A stretch of 18,223 nt of DNA from an uncultured Clostridiaceae bacterium (GTDB lineage Bacteria; Bacillota; Clostridia; TANB77; CAG-508), in contig CATXTS010000027.1 of assembly GCA_958402495.1 (NCBI GenBank), positions 1 through 18,223 on the forward strand. The letters run 5' to 3'. The notes below the pieces were generated by a model. That model was not told the origin of the DNA. It made no database searches and saw only the letters and a list, made by a program, of their open reading frames with translations. Of this stretch, positions 5,717-12,622 are shown one piece after another. The first letter of the stretch is position 1. Every line of letters begins with the position of its first letter. The position numbers and the translations under genes were made by a program.

Positions 5717-7387
5717 GAAGATGCCAATGATGTTACCTTTGCTGTCTATGTCGATATTTTCTGCCGCTGGTTGTTTTGGTAAGCCTGGCATTGTCATTAT
5801 TTTTCCAGTTAAGATGACTATAAATTCTGCTCCAGCTTTTAAATATACTTCTTTGACATGGATAGTAAATGGTTCTTTACATTCTAAGTTTTTTGGGTCA
5901 TCTGATAAAGAATTTTGTGTTTTGGCTATGCAGATTGGTAAATTATCATAGCCCATGCTGATTATTTTTTGTATTTGTTCTTGTGCTTCTTGTGTGTATT
6001 CTACCTTTTCTGCACCATATACTCTTTTTGCTACTTTTTCTATTTTTTCTGTCATGCTGTCTTGTAATTCATAGGCATAGGTTAATGCCTGATTGGTTTG
6101 CTCATTTGTTTCACATATCTGTACTACTTTTCGGGCTAAGTCTTTGGCTCCTTCTCCACCTTTTTCCCAGCTTTCTACTAGACTCATAGTAATATTTTGT
6201 CTCTGTAGTATTTGTTTTAAATACTCTATTTCTTCTTGTGTATCTTGCATATATTTATTGATAGCTACCACTACTGGTAATCCGTAAATTTCTTGCATAT
6301 TGCTTATATGTTTTAGTAAATTTTTGCTTCCTTTTTCTAAAGATTCTATATCTTTGTTTTGTAATTCTTCTTTAGGAAGTCCTCCGTGATATTTCAACGC
6401 TTTTAAAGTAGCTACAATAACTACTGCATCTGGCCTTAGCTCTGCTTTTCTGCATTTGATATCTAAGAATTTTTCTGCTCCTAAATCTGCTCCGAATCCT
6501 GCTTCTGTTACACAATATTCTCCTAATTTTAGCCCTAATTTTGTAGCACGAATACTATTACAACCATGCGCAATATTGGCAAACGGTCCACCATGTATGA
6601 ATGCTGGTGTATGTTCTAACGTTTGTACTAGATTTGGTAAAATCGCTTCTTTTAATAAAACTGCCATAGAACCTTCTGCTTTTAATTGATGGGCTGTAAT
6701 AGGCTTTTCTTGTTCATCATAGCCAATTATAATGTTACCCAATCTTCTTTTTAAATCGGTTTCATCTTCTGCAAGACATAAGATAGCCATTACTTCTGAA
6801 GCTACAGAAATATCAAACCCATCCATTCTCGGTGTGATATTTTTTTCTTCTGATAATCCTGTTTCAACTTTTCTTAATTGCCTATCATTCAAATCCATAC
6901 ATCGCTTCCATGTAACCTTTTGAATATGTAATGCATTTCCATGATAAATATGATTATCTATCATCGCCGCTAGTAAATTATTAGCAGTTGTAATGGCATG
7001 AATATCCCCTGTAAAATGAAGATTAATTTCCTCCATTGGTGCTACTTGTGCATAGCCACCACCTGTTGCCCCTCCTTTTATACCAAATACAGGTCCTAAA
7101 GATGGCTCTCTTAATGCCAAAATTGATTTTTTCCCTATTTTTCTTAAACCGTCTGCTAAGCCTATAGATATAGTAGTCTTTCCTTCTCCTAACGGAGTTG
7201 GATTAATTGCTGTTACCAATATTAGCTTTCCATTTTTTTTATCCTTAACCTTTTCATATACATTAGATGCTATTTTAGCTTTTACTTGACCATATAATTC
7301 TAAATCGTCTTGTGTAATGCCTAAACTTTCCGCTATTTTTGTGATTGGTTCTAATTTTACACTTTTAGCAATTTCTATATCTTCCAT
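5714..7387 (-). CDS. fhs: Formate--tetrahydrofolate ligase
   Basis: A 557-residue enzyme of standard length that joins formate to tetrahydrofolate with ATP to give 10-formyl-THF. This is the entry of formate into one-carbon metabolism and, in acetogens, part of the Wood-Ljungdahl methyl branch. The P-loop is TPLGEGKTT (64-72). The family signature EPSLGPVFGIKGGATGGGY (94-112) follows, then QVAPMEEINLHFTGDIHAI. FIHGGPFANIAHGCNS and VTEAGFGADLGAEKF are further conserved blocks, and the protein ends with GKIMTMPGLPKQPAA before a short tail. The ATG at 7387 has a GGGAGG site. Its stop codon is the first three bases of repeat copy C. Its product feeds Fmt, encoded further right in this window. Confidence 0.99.
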   Translation of the reverse strand: MEDIEIAKSVKLEPITKIAESLGITQDDLELYGQVKAKIASNVYEKVKDKKNGKLILVTAINPTPLGEGKTTISIGLADGLRKIGKKSILALREPSLGPVFGIKGGATGGGYAQVAPMEEINLHFTGDIHAITTANNLLAAMIDNHIYHGNALHIQKVTWKRCMDLNDRQLRKVETGLSEEKNITPRMDGFDISVASEVMAILCLAEDETDLKRRLGNIIIGYDEQEKPITAHQLKAEGSMAVLLKEAILPNLVQTLEHTPAFIHGGPFANIAHGCNSIRATKLGLKLGEYCVTEAGFGADLGAEKFLDIKCRKAELRPDAVVIVATLKALKYHGGLPKEELQNKDIESLEKGSKNLLKHISNMQEIYGLPVVVAINKYMQDTQEEIEYLKQILQRQNITMSLVESWEKGGEGAKDLARKVVQICETNEQTNQALTYAYELQDSMTEKIEKVAKRVYGAEKVEYTQEAQEQIQKIISMGYDNLPICIAKTQNSLSDDPKNLECKEPFTIHVKEVYLKAGAEFIVILTGKIMTMPGLPKQPAAENIDIDSKGNIIGIF

Positions 7388-7402
7388 CCTGACAACCTCC
7401 CT

Positions 7403-7445
7403 TTATCAAAAATAGGGACAAAAATACCCCGTCCCTATCTGTTTA
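7403..7445 (-). repeat. Repeat copy D, diverged, forming a terminator-like hairpin (yuiD-like/fhs junction)
   Basis: Read on the minus strand from 7445, it starts TAAACA and keeps GGGACGGGGTAT and TTTGT. The first 31 bases match copy B at 24 positions. Instead of the closing TTTA arm it has CCC, and an alternative 8-bp stem, ATAGGGAC / GTCCCTAT (7438-7431 / 7419-7412), is followed by TTTTTG on the minus strand. It may therefore serve as a terminator between the yuiD-like gene and fhs. Confidence 0.75.
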
Positions 7446-7450
7446 TATCT

Positions 7451-7882
7451 TTATACAATTAAACCAATTACTATCCCAATGAGAGCGCCTACAAATACTT
7501 GTGTTGGTGTATGTCCTAATACTTCTACTAGTTTTTCTGAAACTTGCACGCCTGTAAGACCTGGTGTTTCTACTATTTTATTTAACAATTCTGCTTGTTT
7601 TCCAGCTGCTCTTCTGACCCCTGCGGCATCATACATCACTACAATAGCAAAGATAACTGCCATTGCAAAGATAGGTGATGCTACGCCATATTGTCTACCT
7701 ATCATGGTGGCAAGTGATGTTACTACTGCTGAATGAGAGCTTGGCATGCCTCCTGCACCTAGTATTCTTTTAAAGTTGAATTTCTTAGTTTCTACTAAAT
7801 CCCATATTAGTTTAAATAGTTGTATACCAAACCACGCTGCAAATGGCGTGATTAAAAATCGATATTGTGCCCAAAATTCCAT
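7451..7882 (-). CDS. Divergent PAP2 family protein (DUF212, YuiD-like), membrane
   Basis: A 143-residue hydrophobic protein with several predicted membrane segments (about residues 8-28, 52-62, 70-90 and 122-143). It carries GGMPSSHSA (44-52), the PSGH-like motif of PAP2 phosphatases. It matches the short DUF212/YuiD family in length and in blocks such as MYDAAGVRRAAGKQA and LGHTPTQVFVGALIGI. The enzymatic role of this family is not established; phosphatase activity on a lipid or prenyl phosphate is only inferred from the motif. The start at 7882 follows AAGGGGAAAAC. It is separated from xseB by an A-rich, gene-free stretch and from fhs by repeat copy D. Confidence 0.92.
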   Translation of the reverse strand: MEFWAQYRFLITPFAAWFGIQLFKLIWDLVETKKFNFKRILGAGGMPSSHSAVVTSLATMIGRQYGVASPIFAMAVIFAIVVMYDAAGVRRAAGKQAELLNKIVETPGLTGVQVSEKLVEVLGHTPTQVFVGALIGIVIGLIV

Positions 7883-8045
7883 TGTTTTCCCCTTCTCTTT
7901 TTATGTATTTCTCTTTTTTGCTTTTTTACTTTCTAATTTTTCTTATCTTTTTGTTTTTGTTTTATTCCTCTATTTTTTTCTATTTATTTTTCTTTTTTCT
8001 TTCTGATTCTATTTTACTGTTTCACTATTTTTCTTTTACGCTTGC
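7883..8045. other. Gene-free, strand-biased A-rich spacer
   Basis: About 160 bases that are almost all pyrimidine (mostly T) on the plus strand, hence A and purine rich on the minus (transcribed) strand. No start codon with an adequate ribosome site opens a convincing frame, and I see no stable hairpin. It lies between xseB and the yuiD-like gene. Confidence 0.6.
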
Positions 8046-8291
8046 TTATTCTTCTGACATAGGTGCAAAATTTTCTTCTTGTATTTCTCCATTTTTTTCT
8101 GTTAGAATCGTTATCTTTTTTTCTGCTCTTTGCAATATATCATTACATTGTTTTGAAAGTCTCATGCCTTCTTCGAATTTTGTAAGGGATGCCTCTAAAC
8201 TTAGGTCTCCTCTTTCTAGTTCATTCGTAATGGTTTCTAATTCTTTCATGGCTTCTTCAAATGGTATCTCTTTTTGTTTTTCTTCTTTCAT
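8046..8291 (-). CDS. xseB: Exodeoxyribonuclease VII small subunit
   Basis: An 81-residue XseB. The core IPFEEAMKELETITNELERGDLSLEASLTKFEEGMRL (written here only as a span, about residues 9-45) shows the family pattern: FE.A...LE.I...LE.G..SLE.....EEG..L. It is a helical hairpin protein that binds several copies per XseA to form exonuclease VII, which degrades single-stranded DNA from both ends in DNA repair. The short acidic tail, EENFAPMSEE, is not conserved. The start at 8291 follows AAAGGAAGAG. xseA lies upstream in the same direction, but a membrane-protein gene is inserted between them, with a 23-base gap to xseB. Confidence 0.96.
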   Translation of the reverse strand: MKEEKQKEIPFEEAMKELETITNELERGDLSLEASLTKFEEGMRLSKQCNDILQRAEKKITILTEKNGEIQEENFAPMSEE

Positions 8292-8314
8292 TGGCTCTTC
8301 CTTTCATCGATTTC

Positions 8315-8782
8315 TTAATTCATCTCTCTTTTAGTAAAGGTACTATCTGAAACATTTACCGTGTAAAAGGCTAAGGCTTCTGTTGTACTTGTGTTTCTTA
8401 CAGCTACAATGTAACGGCTATTGGCATCCATACCTTCTATCGTGAATTTTACATTTTGCTTTTCTCCATAATCTTTCTTTACAATGGCTATGGCTTTTTC
8501 TTCTTCTGTCTTTGGTGTTTCTTCAAAGATTTCTGATGAGTTAGAAGTATTTCCTTGTGCGTTTTGCATTTGTGTATTTTCCTGTTTATTGTTTTGTATT
8601 GCATTTTGATTTTCAGAATTAGTATTTTCATTTTGATGATTTTCTATATTACTTTGTATATTTTCTGTCGCATTTAAATTCGCATTCGTCGTCTTATTGT
8701 CTCTTGTAAATAAAATGATTAGCCCTCCTATAAGGATAATGACTAATATAACCATAAGAGAAATATATATTTTTTTATTCAT
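8315..8782 (-). CDS. Membrane-anchored protein with Asn-rich linker, unknown function
   Basis: A 155-residue protein. Residues 5-27 are a strongly hydrophobic anchor (ISLMVILVIILIGGLIILF) after MNKK, most likely a signal anchor with the rest outside. A low-complexity linker of about 60 residues follows, dominated by Asn, Gln, Thr and Ser. A C-terminal globular domain (about 90-155) contains EEKAIAIVKKDYGEK, GMDANSRYIVAVRN and TEALAFYTVNVSDSTF. That domain, with an initial helix and then several strands, resembles small PepSY-like or DUF5590-like extracytoplasmic domains, but I cannot assign it firmly. It has a good AAGGAGG site and sits between xseA and xseB in the same direction, so it is probably cotranscribed with them without an evident functional tie. 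Confidence 0.87.
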   Translation of the reverse strand: MNKKIYISLMVILVIILIGGLIILFTRDNKTTNANLNATENIQSNIENHQNENTNSENQNAIQNNKQENTQMQNAQGNTSNSSEIFEETPKTEEEKAIAIVKKDYGEKQNVKFTIEGMDANSRYIVAVRNTSTTEALAFYTVNVSDSTFTKREMN

Positions 8783-8822
8783 TTTTTAGACCTCCTTATT
8801 GGTTTTTATATGCTTGTATACT

Positions 8823-10013
8823 TTATTTTATGATGGTTGCTTCTCGGTTTCCATCATGAAAATGTATCTTAATTTCGTCTCCAACTTTTAATTGCTCTTG
8901 ACTATGTATACAGGCAGTTCCTTTATGGACAATGGTATATCCTCTTGCTAATGTTTTCAAGGGACTTAGTGTGTCTAATTTAGCGGCTAACATTGCAAAT
9001 TTCGTTTGATTATTTATGTATTGATTTTTCATAGCACTTTCTAGTGCTTTTATATTTCTATCCAATAACATATATTTTTCTTGAATCGGTTGTAATGGCG
9101 CTTGGTAAATTCTACTTGCTAAACATTTTTCTAAACGCATATATGCCATTTCTAATCTCTTTTTTAAAGCCAAGGACATACGAGATTGTGTTTGATTTAG
9201 TTTTAACATTATTTCTTCTATTTGTGGTACTGCTAATTCTGCTGCCGCTGATGGCGTTGGTGCTCTCAGGTCTGCTACAAAATCAGCTATTGTAAAATCT
9301 GTTTCGTGTCCTACAGCAGATATAATAGGTAATTCAGAGTGATAAATTGCTCGTGCTACCATTTCTTCATTAAATGCCCATAAGTCTTCTAGTGAGCCTC
9401 CACCTCTGGCAACTATAATGACATCTGCTAGTTTTTTTTCATTCATAGTCTGTATCGCTTTTACTATTTTTTCTGCTGCTCCTGGTCCTTGTACTGGTAC
9501 TGGTAACAAACGTATGTGTACATTCGGATTTCTTCTAGTCGATACATTGATAATATCTCTAATGACTGCTCCTGTATTAGAAGTTAACACGCCTATACGG
9601 CTTGGCAAAAAAGGAATTGGCTTTTTATGTGCTACATCAAATAATCCTTCTTGTTCTAATTTTGCTTTTAGTTTTTCGAATTCTTGATGTAAATCGCCTT
9701 TTCCTTCTTCTTGCATGGCTTTTGCATAAATTTGATACACGCCATCTCTTTCAAATACAGATACCGTTCCTAAAACCATAACCTGCATACCATCTTTGGG
9801 CATAAAAGATAAATGGCTTGTATAGGTTTTAAACATGACACATTTTATAAGGGAATTCTCATCTTTTAAAGTAAAATACATATGCCCTGTAAAATGGTGT
9901 TTAAAGTTCGAAATTTCTCCTTTTACCAATACATTTGCTAAATAGGCATCGCTCTCTATCTTTTCCTTTACATAATGATTTAATTGCGTAACTGTAATCG
10001 GATGATATTCCAT
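8823..10013 (-). CDS. xseA: Exodeoxyribonuclease VII large subunit
   Basis: A 396-residue XseA, slightly on the short side for the family. The N-terminal OB-fold (about 1-100) begins with the typical VTQLNHYVKEKIESD and includes LVKGEISNFKHH and GHMYFTLKDE. The catalytic domain has FLPSRIGVLTSNTGAVIRD (135-153) and the hallmark ARGGGSLEDLWAFNEE (202-217), then SAVGHETDFTIADFVADLRAPTPSAAAE (a span of conserved residues). A helical region and a C-terminal segment, LARGYTIV, follow. With XseB it forms the single-strand-specific exonuclease VII. The ribosome site is AAGGAGA. nusB ends 23 bases upstream, as in many Firmicutes. Confidence 0.98.
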   Translation of the reverse strand: MEYHPITVTQLNHYVKEKIESDAYLANVLVKGEISNFKHHFTGHMYFTLKDENSLIKCVMFKTYTSHLSFMPKDGMQVMVLGTVSVFERDGVYQIYAKAMQEEGKGDLHQEFEKLKAKLEQEGLFDVAHKKPIPFLPSRIGVLTSNTGAVIRDIINVSTRRNPNVHIRLLPVPVQGPGAAEKIVKAIQTMNEKKLADVIIVARGGGSLEDLWAFNEEMVARAIYHSELPIISAVGHETDFTIADFVADLRAPTPSAAAELAVPQIEEIMLKLNQTQSRMSLALKKRLEMAYMRLEKCLASRIYQAPLQPIQEKYMLLDRNIKALESAMKNQYINNQTKFAMLAAKLDTLSPLKTLARGYTIVHKGTACIHSQEQLKVGDEIKIHFHDGNREATIIK

Positions 10014-10036
10014 TTTTTCTATCTCCTTGCTTTTTC

Positions 10037-10447
10037 TTATGCTAATTTTTCTTCTTTAACGACACTTGCTAAAATTCCATTTACAAAAGATTTGGCATTG
10101 TCGTCTCCATATTTTTTAGCCAATTCTACGGCTTCATTGATAACGACTTTGTACGGTAATTTTGTAAAAACCATTTCATAAATGGCAAGTTTTAAAATAG
10201 CCAAATCTATCTTAGAAATTCTTTGCATTGTCCAATTTTCTTTTAAGTTATTAGCAATCAATAGCTCTATGGCTTCTTTTTTATTTTGTACACCGACTAA
10301 TGTTTCTCTTATATAGTTGCTTTGTTCTTCCTCTTCTATTTCATTTTCTTCTAAAAATAGTTGTATCTGCTCTTCTTCTATCTCCTTTTGTATTTCTAGG
10401 CTATATAATAGCTGAAAAGCAAGTTCTCTAATCTGCGTTCTTTTCAT
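10037..10447 (-). CDS. nusB: Transcription antitermination factor NusB
   Basis: A 136-residue all-helical RNA-binding protein. It begins MKRTQIRELAFQLLYSLEIQ, the conserved first helix with the Arg-rich boxA-binding start. ENWTMQRISKIDLAILKLAIYEM and PYKVVINEAVELAKKYGDD are the two strongest family blocks, followed by SFVNGILASV. NusB with NusE binds boxA in rRNA leaders and keeps RNA polymerase processive. It lies in the order gls24-amaP-DUF2273-nusB-xseA, all on the same strand with short gaps, so it likely belongs to one transcript. The middle of the protein is notably rich in Glu. Confidence 0.97.
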   Translation of the reverse strand: MKRTQIRELAFQLLYSLEIQKEIEEEQIQLFLEENEIEEEEQSNYIRETLVGVQNKKEAIELLIANNLKENWTMQRISKIDLAILKLAIYEMVFTKLPYKVVINEAVELAKKYGDDNAKSFVNGILASVVKEEKLA

Positions 10448-10466
10448 ATTTATGCCCTTTCTATTT

Positions 10467-10670
10467 TTACATTTTGTCTATCCATCTTTTTAATTTTTCT
10501 TTGACATCTTCTTTATTTAATTGTACATAGTTTCCTACATAAATACCAATAAAAACTAGAATAATACCAATAATTAATCTATAAAAACCAGTACATAATA
10601 GTAATATGGCAATGAGAGCTCCTATAATGGCTCCTCTATATTTCATTAAAAACTCTTTAAAATCTTTCAT
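10467..10670 (-). CDS. DUF2273 family small membrane protein
   Basis: A 67-residue protein with two closely spaced hydrophobic segments (about 13-28 and 30-48). FLMKYRGAIIGALIAILLL and a basic amphipathic C-terminus, KEKLKRWIDKM, match the DUF2273 family. Members are typically encoded next to AmaP and Asp23/Gls24 proteins, as here; amaP ends 4 bases upstream. Its role is not known; a part in anchoring Gls24 proteins at the membrane is an inference from the neighbourhood. The ribosome site AGAGGTG lies at the end of amaP. Confidence 0.92.
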   Translation of the reverse strand: MKDFKEFLMKYRGAIIGALIAILLLCTGFYRLIIGIILVFIGIYVGNYVQLNKEDVKEKLKRWIDKM

Positions 10671-10674
10671 GTGG

Positions 10675-11250
10675 TTACACCTCTTTTTCTGAAATTATAT
10701 CTTCTCCAGTCGTTTGTGGTTTTAATTCTTTCACACTGATATTAACTTCTTTTACTTCCAAGTCTGATGCTTTTTTGATAGCACTTTTAATTTTTGTTTG
10801 TAAGTTGGTAGATAGTTCTTTAATGACAGCTGTTTCTTTTACATTTAAAATAACATTCACAACTAGATTTTTCTCTTTATCTAATTCTATTCTTGTGGAT
10901 ACATTTTGAGCACTATCAAATCCTTTTACTACATTATTAACTAATTCTTCTAATGTATTTTTAGAAATGACTAGTTGTCCATCTGCATTTTGTAATAAAA
11001 TACCATTTTTTACGCCATTGACTTCTTTCTCCTCTGATGTAAAGAAAATACATTTTATTGCCAGTAAAATTAATAATACACAAATACCTAAAATAATATT
11101 ACTAGAAGTAGCATCTGTAAAAGCAACATCTAATACATAATTGACGGTTCCTAAGTCTACCCATCCAAAAATAATTACACAAATAATAACGGAAACAATT
11201 AGCACTAAGTTTGCAAATACAATTAAACCTACTTTATCTAAAAATTTCAT
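10675..11250 (-). CDS. amaP: Alkaline shock response membrane anchor protein AmaP
   Basis: A 191-residue protein with two N-terminal membrane segments (about 8-30 and 50-69) forming a hairpin, followed by a cytoplasmic domain. The opening, MKFLDKVGLIVFANLVLIV, and later LLILLAIKCIFF are typical of AmaP. The soluble part (about 85-180) contains GQLVISKNTLEELVNNVVKG and VVNVILNVKE, which resemble the Asp23/Gls24 fold, as known for this family. In Staphylococcus AmaP tethers Asp23 to the membrane. Here it follows a gls24 gene, separated by a hairpin, and precedes the DUF2273 gene. The start ATG at 11250 follows GGAGGAATAAAAA. Confidence 0.94.
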   Translation of the reverse strand: MKFLDKVGLIVFANLVLIVSVIICVIIFGWVDLGTVNYVLDVAFTDATSSNIILGICVLLILLAIKCIFFTSEEKEVNGVKNGILLQNADGQLVISKNTLEELVNNVVKGFDSAQNVSTRIELDKEKNLVVNVILNVKETAVIKELSTNLQTKIKSAIKKASDLEVKEVNISVKELKPQTTGEDIISEKEV

Positions 11251-11278
11251 TTTTTATTCCTCCATTTCGATTAGAAAA

Positions 11279-11306
11279 CGAGATGCCAAGAAGCTTGTGC
11301 ACCTCG
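11279..11306 (-). terminator. Intercistronic hairpin between gls24 and amaP
   Basis: On the minus strand CGAGGTGC pairs with GCATCTCG (one G-T pair), with an inner CAAG / CTTG stem, followed by TTTTC. On the plus strand the stem is followed by seven T. It lies just after gls24 and could partly stop transcription so that gls24 is made in excess of amaP, or protect the gls24 mRNA end. Confidence 0.7.
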
Positions 11307-11314
11307 CTTTTTTT

Positions 11315-11740
11315 CTATTGTTCTGTTGTATTTTCTGGTTCTTCTTTTTCTTCTGTATGAACACCTTGTACATGGACATTCACTTCTATAACTTTTAATC
11401 CTGTCATATTTTCTACGGCTTTTTTCACTTTATTTTGAATTTCAAATGCAACATCTGGTATTCTAACACCATATTCTACAATAATATTGACATCTATTTT
11501 GGTATCTTTTTCTCCCACTTCTACTTTGATACCTTTTGCTAAATTTTTCTTACCACTTAATACTTCCGTGATACCTCCTGCAAAACCACCTGCCATACTA
11601 GCTACACCAGATACTTCTGATACAGCTACACCTGCAATAACAGCTACAACATCATCTGCTATTTTAATTTCGTTATTTTCTGGTAATGCAATTTCTTCCC
11701 CTTCATTTACTACCTCTTCTTTTACTTCTTCATTTTCCAT
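11315..11740 (-). CDS. Asp23/Gls24 family envelope stress response protein
   Basis: A 141-residue Asp23/Gls24 (DUF322) protein. Following an acidic N-terminal tail (about 1-24), the domain reads EIKIADDVVAVIAGVAVSEV, VSGVASMAGG, a short GKKNLAKGIKVEV strand, IDVNIIVEYGVRIPDVA, and KAVENMTGLKVIEVNVHVQGV. It ends in an acidic tail with several Glu. The acidic ends are typical of the family. These abundant cytoplasmic proteins are tied to cell-envelope and alkaline stress and are tethered by AmaP, the next gene. The ATG at 11740 follows AAGGAGGG. It is the first gene of the cluster and has its own promoter at 11794-11822. Confidence 0.96.
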   Translation of the reverse strand: MENEEVKEEVVNEGEEIALPENNEIKIADDVVAVIAGVAVSEVSGVASMAGGFAGGITEVLSGKKNLAKGIKVEVGEKDTKIDVNIIVEYGVRIPDVAFEIQNKVKKAVENMTGLKVIEVNVHVQGVHTEEKEEPENTTEQ

Positions 11741-11793
11741 GATAAAACCCTCCTTATATATGGATTATTATTTCCAATTTTACTGATATTATA

Positions 11794-11822
11794 AGTATAC
11801 CAATATATCTATTTTTTTACAA
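11794..11822 (-). promoter_or_regulatory. Promoter of the gls24-amaP-nusB-xse cluster
   Basis: TTGTAA (11822-11817) and TATACT (11799-11794) on the minus strand with a 17-base spacer, about 53 bases before the gls24 start. It is divergent from the plus-strand promoter at 11859-11887. Confidence 0.72.
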
Positions 11823-11858
11823 CTCTTTTTTTTAATTTTTTCTTAAAATTCTATGAAT

Positions 11859-11887
11859 TTGCTTTATGTTATCTTTTATGTTATACT
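11859..11887 (+). promoter_or_regulatory. Promoter of the plus-strand beta-helix-like gene
   Basis: TTGCTT (11859-11864) and TATACT (11882-11887) with a 17-base spacer, about 47 bases before the ATG at 11935. Confidence 0.7.
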
Positions 11888-11934
11888 ATTTATGTTTCTA
11901 AAAAAAGTTGCAAAATAAGAAAGGAGATTTTCTT

Positions 11935-12564
11935 ATGGAAGAACGGAACATGGTAGATAAGCTCTATCTGTGTGATGAAGACTATCACACAAAGGCTCCC
12001 TTGGAGACAGAACATATTTATATAGTTAGGGGGGACTTATCCTGCACAGACCTGTATTTGAGGGGAGATGTATATGTGGAAGGAGATGTACGCATTAACA
12101 ATTTATATCTTTCTTCTGCACCGCACAACATTCTTATAAAAGGTGGCTCCTTGTTTATCTCAGGGAATATCCTGCCGGATTGTCCTCTGGGAAAAGATAC
12201 CTCTATTGTTATGATGGAAGTTCCTGATGGGGATATCCACATTACAGGTAATGTGAATAAGGTCTCTTTGGAAATGTCTTGTGGATATGAAATAGATATC
12301 CAGGGGAACTGTGTGGTATCTAACATAACCTGTGGGAACTTTATCTGTGAAGGAGTTGTTAAAGTTGAAAAGCTGAAAGCTATGTTTGATATTTATGCAT
12401 CTTCGGCTAAATTTAACTACCTTCATGCAGGTAGAGACATCTTTTTGGGAACCACAAAATTCTCTTGCTTTGAGGAAGTTTACGATGTTTTAGATTGTAA
12501 TCACGGTAATGTTTTTATTCCTCAGGCAATTGTAGCTGGTAAAGTTACAGTAATCTATCTGTAA
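11935..12564 (+). CDS. Probable beta-helix repeat protein, unknown function
   Basis: A 209-residue protein I do not recognise. The start at 11935 is chosen because the ribosome site AAAGGAGA lies 8 bases before this ATG; a TTG at 11908 in the same frame would place the site inside the coding region. The sequence is built of short hydrophobic strands spaced by Gly and Asp: LYLRGDVYVEGDVRINNLYL, LIKGGSLFISGNI, GDIHITGN, YEIDIQGNCVVSN, NFICEGVVKV, and HAGRDIFLGTTKF. This pattern suggests a right-handed beta-helix or bactofilin-like stack. There is no signal peptide or membrane segment, so it is probably cytoplasmic. It runs opposite to all its neighbours, has its own promoter and terminator, and has clearly higher G+C (42 of 100 in the first 100 bases) than nearby genes (about 30), which suggests transfer. 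Confidence 0.85.
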   Translation: MEERNMVDKLYLCDEDYHTKAPLETEHIYIVRGDLSCTDLYLRGDVYVEGDVRINNLYLSSAPHNILIKGGSLFISGNILPDCPLGKDTSIVMMEVPDGDIHITGNVNKVSLEMSCGYEIDIQGNCVVSNITCGNFICEGVVKVEKLKAMFDIYASSAKFNYLHAGRDIFLGTTKFSCFEEVYDVLDCNHGNVFIPQAIVAGKVTVIYL

Positions 12565-12575
12565 ACCGTTCTAAG

Positions 12576-12620
12576 AAAAGACGCCTGTAAGAACTTAACT
12601 ACGTTCTACAGGCGTCTTTT
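12576..12620. terminator. Long bidirectional terminator between the beta-helix-like gene and fmt
   Basis: A 14-bp perfect stem, AAAAGACGCCTGTA (12576-12589) / TACAGGCGTCTTTT (12607-12620), plus an inner GAAC / GTTC pairing. A and T runs at both ends suit termination in both directions. It lies between two converging genes. Confidence 0.95.
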
Positions 12621-12622
12621 GG

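Noticed and set aside
7867..8334. Plus-strand open frame of 155 residues over the yuiD-like/xseB region
   Set aside because: It is a poly-Phe/Ser/Leu translation of the T-rich spacer and the antisense of xseB, without a credible ribosome site.
11908..11934. Upstream TTG start for the beta-helix-like gene
   Set aside because: The Shine-Dalgarno sequence lies between this TTG and the ATG at 11935, so the ATG is the better start.
12018..12426. Two minus-strand open frames inside the beta-helix-like gene
   Set aside because: They are antisense shadows. The plus frame has promoter, ribosome site, strand-pattern protein and terminator; these have none.
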